Source: JAQVUB01 sp033809415
GTDB taxonomy: Bacteria > Verrucomicrobiota > Lentisphaeria > Oligosphaerales > Oligosphaeraceae
DNA: 8,529 nucleotides
Direction: 5' to 3'
Assembly (NCBI GenBank): GCA_033809415.1
Contig: JAPXLT010000214.1
Location: 1 to 8,529 of the forward strand
The notes under the pieces were generated by a model. It searched no databases. It was not told the DNA's origin and saw only the letters and a program-made list of their open reading frames with translations. The position numbers and the translations under genes are program-made. Of this stretch, positions 7,065-8,529 are shown one piece after another. Within the stretch, counting starts at the first letter, position 1; every line of letters starts with the position of its first letter.

Positions 7065-7871
7065 ATGAAGATTATCGATACGCACATTCACTATCACCAG
7101 CAGGACATCCCTGGTAAATCCATCATCGCAAACATGGATGCCTGCAACGTGGAAAAATCCATTGTCCTGCCAACGCCCGACCATCCTCGTTATACGCTGA
7201 TGGGCATGACCGGAAATAATACAGAAGTGTGCAATGTCTGCCGCGAATTTCCAGACCGCTTGATTCCCGCACTCTACGTCGAACCACGCAATATCATGGA
7301 AGCACAAACTGCAATTCGACGCTTTTATGACCAGGGAGGACGATTCCTGAAAATGTGGCCAGGACATGGATTTTCACCGGATGATCCGATGATCTATCCT
7401 GTGTGGGAAGTAGTCAACGAATTGAAAATGGCCGTTATTTTTCACAGTGGGAGCCTGGGTTCCCGTCCTCATTTGCCGATGGAAGTCAGACGTTCTACCG
7501 GATTCAATGCAAAGTTCGGACAACCCTTCCTGCTCGATCAGCCTGGACGTTATTTTTCAGACATCCGTTTTATCATTGCTCACGGCGGATATCCCTGGAC
7601 ACTGGAAGCCCTCGAGATGGCATTCATGTTCGAGCATATCTACATCGACTTTTCCTGCGCCCTGGGACTGGAAGCCTATAACCTGATCAACCGCCTTCGC
7701 CCGGGACGGATTCCGTGGAAGAAATTCCTTTTTGGAAGCGATACTGCTGGAAGTCCCAAACGGTATGTCGAGCCTTGGATGGAAATGATGAAGGAGCCAT
7801 TCTTTGCTGATCACGCAGAAGAGTTTTTCTACGAAAATGCTGCAAGACTCATTTCGGAACTCTTCGCCTGA
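7065..7871 (+). CDS. Amidohydrolase superfamily metal-dependent hydrolase
   Basis: This 268-aa protein matches the amidohydrolase_2 (COG2159-like) branch of TIM-barrel metal hydrolases. The metal ligands are visible in order: HIH at residues 7-9 (DTHIHYH), H127 (VIFHSG), H173 (IIAHGG) and D226 (FLFGSDT). K96 lies in RFLKMWPGH, but whether it is a carboxylated bridging lysine is not clear. No signal peptide is present, so the protein is cytoplasmic. Family members hydrolyse lactones, amides or related bonds, or decarboxylate aromatic acids; the reaction here cannot be named. The ATG follows AAGGAA at about 9 nt, and only 27 bp separate it from the preceding stop, so it is the third gene of the operon. 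By context it may process a product released by the secreted hydrolase-like protein. Confidence 0.9.
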   Translation: MKIIDTHIHYHQQDIPGKSIIANMDACNVEKSIVLPTPDHPRYTLMGMTGNNTEVCNVCREFPDRLIPALYVEPRNIMEAQTAIRRFYDQGGRFLKMWPGHGFSPDDPMIYPVWEVVNELKMAVIFHSGSLGSRPHLPMEVRRSTGFNAKFGQPFLLDQPGRYFSDIRFIIAHGGYPWTLEALEMAFMFEHIYIDFSCALGLEAYNLINRLRPGRIPWKKFLFGSDTAGSPKRYVEPWMEMMKEPFFADHAEEFFYENAARLISELFA

Positions 7872-7901
7872 CGAGCTGCACATCACAGCAACGTGATCAT
7901 T

Positions 7902-8118
7902 CTAATGCGCTTGTTTTTTTATAATATTTTGCAGGTCAAATGGTTTTGTAAAATCTTCGAGTAATGAAAATAAATTCTCATTATTCGAGGAAAAGCCAGC
8001 AACCTTTTTTAACAGATCACAATCCTTGATACCACGTTCAGATAACTGAATCTCTGTGAAGTTGCACTGGCACTGTTTTGGTTTTTGAGATGATTCTTTC
8101 AAGACCTGCTGATACTTA
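7902..8118 (-). pseudogene. Possible C-terminal gene remnant
   Basis: The minus strand is open for about 72 codons ending at a TAG at 7902. It encodes a varied, amphipathic sequence (for example DCDLLKKVAGF and LFSLLEDFTKPF) that looks more protein-like than a chance frame. Upstream the frame continues only through the GC-rich repeats at 8131-8395, which are not coding, so any real gene would have been cut by repeat insertion. No family is recognised. The stretch is more AT-rich than the neighbouring operon and contains a perfect-spacing stem-loop (7955-7990), which argues against coding. It ends 30 bp from the convergent amidohydrolase gene. Confidence 0.2.
7955..7990. terminator. 13-bp stem-loop downstream of the operon, possible terminator
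   Basis: CTTCGAGTAATGA (7955-7967) can pair with TCATTATTCGAGG (7978-7990) over 13 positions, two of them G-U wobbles in RNA, around a 10-nt loop. It lies 84 nt past the amidohydrolase stop codon. The nearest T-run on the plus strand begins about 14 nt after the stem, so it is not a classic intrinsic terminator; a T-run at 7914-7920 precedes it. It may instead stabilise the operon's 3' end. Confidence 0.4.
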
Positions 8119-8130
8119 TCCGGACGGTTC

Positions 8131-8235
8131 TTCCGGCGCGGAGCGCCACACAAAAATAACCCCGGGTGAGGAAGTGCGGAGCGCGACGCAACCCGGGGTA
8201 GGGACTGCCCCAAAAACCGCGCCCGGAGGGCGCAA
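8131..8235 (-). repeat. GC-rich structured dispersed repeat, copy A
   Basis: This unit holds nested inverted repeats. An outer 9-bp stem pairs ACCCCGGGT (8159-8167) with ACCCGGGGT (8191-8199); inside it is a small GCG-GAG-CGC hairpin (8176-8184). On either side are GGCGC-GGA-GCGCC (8135-8147) and GCGCCC-GGA-GGGCGC (8219-8233). Read on the minus strand it aligns with copy B through CGCGGTTTTTGGGG, CCCTACCCCGGG and CCGGGGTTATTTTTGTG. It is noncoding despite being open in two frames. The conserved nested hairpins suggest a REP-like extragenic palindrome or a structured RNA or DNA element. Confidence 0.7.
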
Positions 8236-8290
8236 CAACAAGTGGAAATGAACTTTTCCAACAGCTCAAGGCTTCGACAAGACTGCGTTT

Positions 8291-8395
8291 GTGTCGCCGG
8301 GCGCTGGTTCTTGGGTGCCGCCCACCCCGGTTCCCTCGCCCTCCGGGCTCGGTCACCGGGGGTTATTATTGTGCAGCCCTTCGGACTAAAAGGTG
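8291..8395 (+). repeat. GC-rich structured dispersed repeat, copy B
   Basis: This is the diverged partner of copy A in the opposite orientation, about 55 bp away. It shares GCTGGTTCTTGGG, CCCACCCCGG and CGGGGGTTATTATTGTG. The outer stem is ACCCCGGT (8324-8331) with ACCGGGGGT (8355-8363, one bulged base), and the inner hairpin is GCCC-TCC-GGGC (8338-8348). The inner stem differs in sequence from copy A but keeps pairing, which points to selection on, or inheritance of, structure. Confidence 0.7.
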
Positions 8396-8529
8396 CCACT
8401 GTATTTTCACAAGTCAAATTTCAACAATATAAATTTTTGCCGTACTTAAATTATTGCTCAATAATCAGATGAAGAAAAAATAACGCTCGCTTTTTTGAAC
8501 CTGAGGTTCAGTTCTCTGAAGTTACTGAC
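8396..8529. other. AT-rich window end with a short palindrome
   Basis: No supported gene is seen. TGAACCTGAGGTTCA at 8496-8510 has 7-bp perfect inverted arms around one central base, a size typical of a dimeric regulator site. A minus-strand frame enters from the window edge and stops at 8458-8460 after 23 codons; it might be the end of a gene outside the window but has no recognisable feature. Confidence 0.4.

Noticed and set aside
7902..8417. A 171-codon minus-strand gene as a whole
   Set aside because: Its N-terminal half is translation of the two GC-rich structured repeats; only the last ~72 codons could be a remnant.
8461..8529. C-terminal end of a minus-strand gene entering from the right edge
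   Set aside because: Only 23 codons are visible, with no recognisable motif.

Overview
The window looks like a chromosomal accessory segment from a Lentisphaerota/Victivallales-type bacterium (Planctomycetota-Verrucomicrobiota-Chlamydiota group). This is inferred from style, since no marker gene is present. The clues are a pseudopilin-like protein with the start 'FTLIELLVVIAIIAILA' and a near-canonical H-X9-DG C-terminal motif, a large secreted glycoside-hydrolase-like protein ending in a LamG domain, an AraC regulator beside them, and many noncoding TGGAC/GTCCA repeats.

Left half (1-1895): one gene, a short NodB-type polysaccharide deacetylase on the minus strand (433-1098), lies among three repeat elements built from a ~9-bp TGGAC-containing unit. 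The first (about 142-422) is a long imperfect palindrome with 13-bp terminal inverted repeats and a 15-16-bp flanking direct repeat, so it resembles a non-autonomous insertion. The second (about 1597-1784) is a clear homologue in the opposite orientation. The third (1228-1409) is a different version, with a 9-bp tandem array and 15-bp inverted ends. The first two bracket the deacetylase gene.

Centre and right (1896-7871): an AraC-family regulator (minus) is divergent from a tight three-gene plus-strand operon. The operon encodes a pseudopilin-like surface protein, a 1068-aa secreted multidomain protein (TIM-barrel-like core, GATase-like domain, beta-sandwich, LamG) and a cytoplasmic amidohydrolase. 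Intergenic gaps are 27-29 bp, and each gene has a recognisable ribosome binding site. The simplest reading is a substrate-responsive polysaccharide or glycoconjugate-use locus: the AraC protein senses a sugar-like ligand, the secreted proteins bind and cut substrate outside the cytoplasm, and the amidohydrolase processes a released product. The substrate cannot be told from sequence.

Right end (7872-8529): no convincing gene. It holds an AT-rich stretch with a 13-bp stem-loop and a possible gene remnant, then two diverged copies in opposite orientation of a GC-rich structured dispersed repeat, each with nested hairpins closed by GGA/TCC loops. The most unusual content of the window is this set of noncoding repeats rather than the protein genes.
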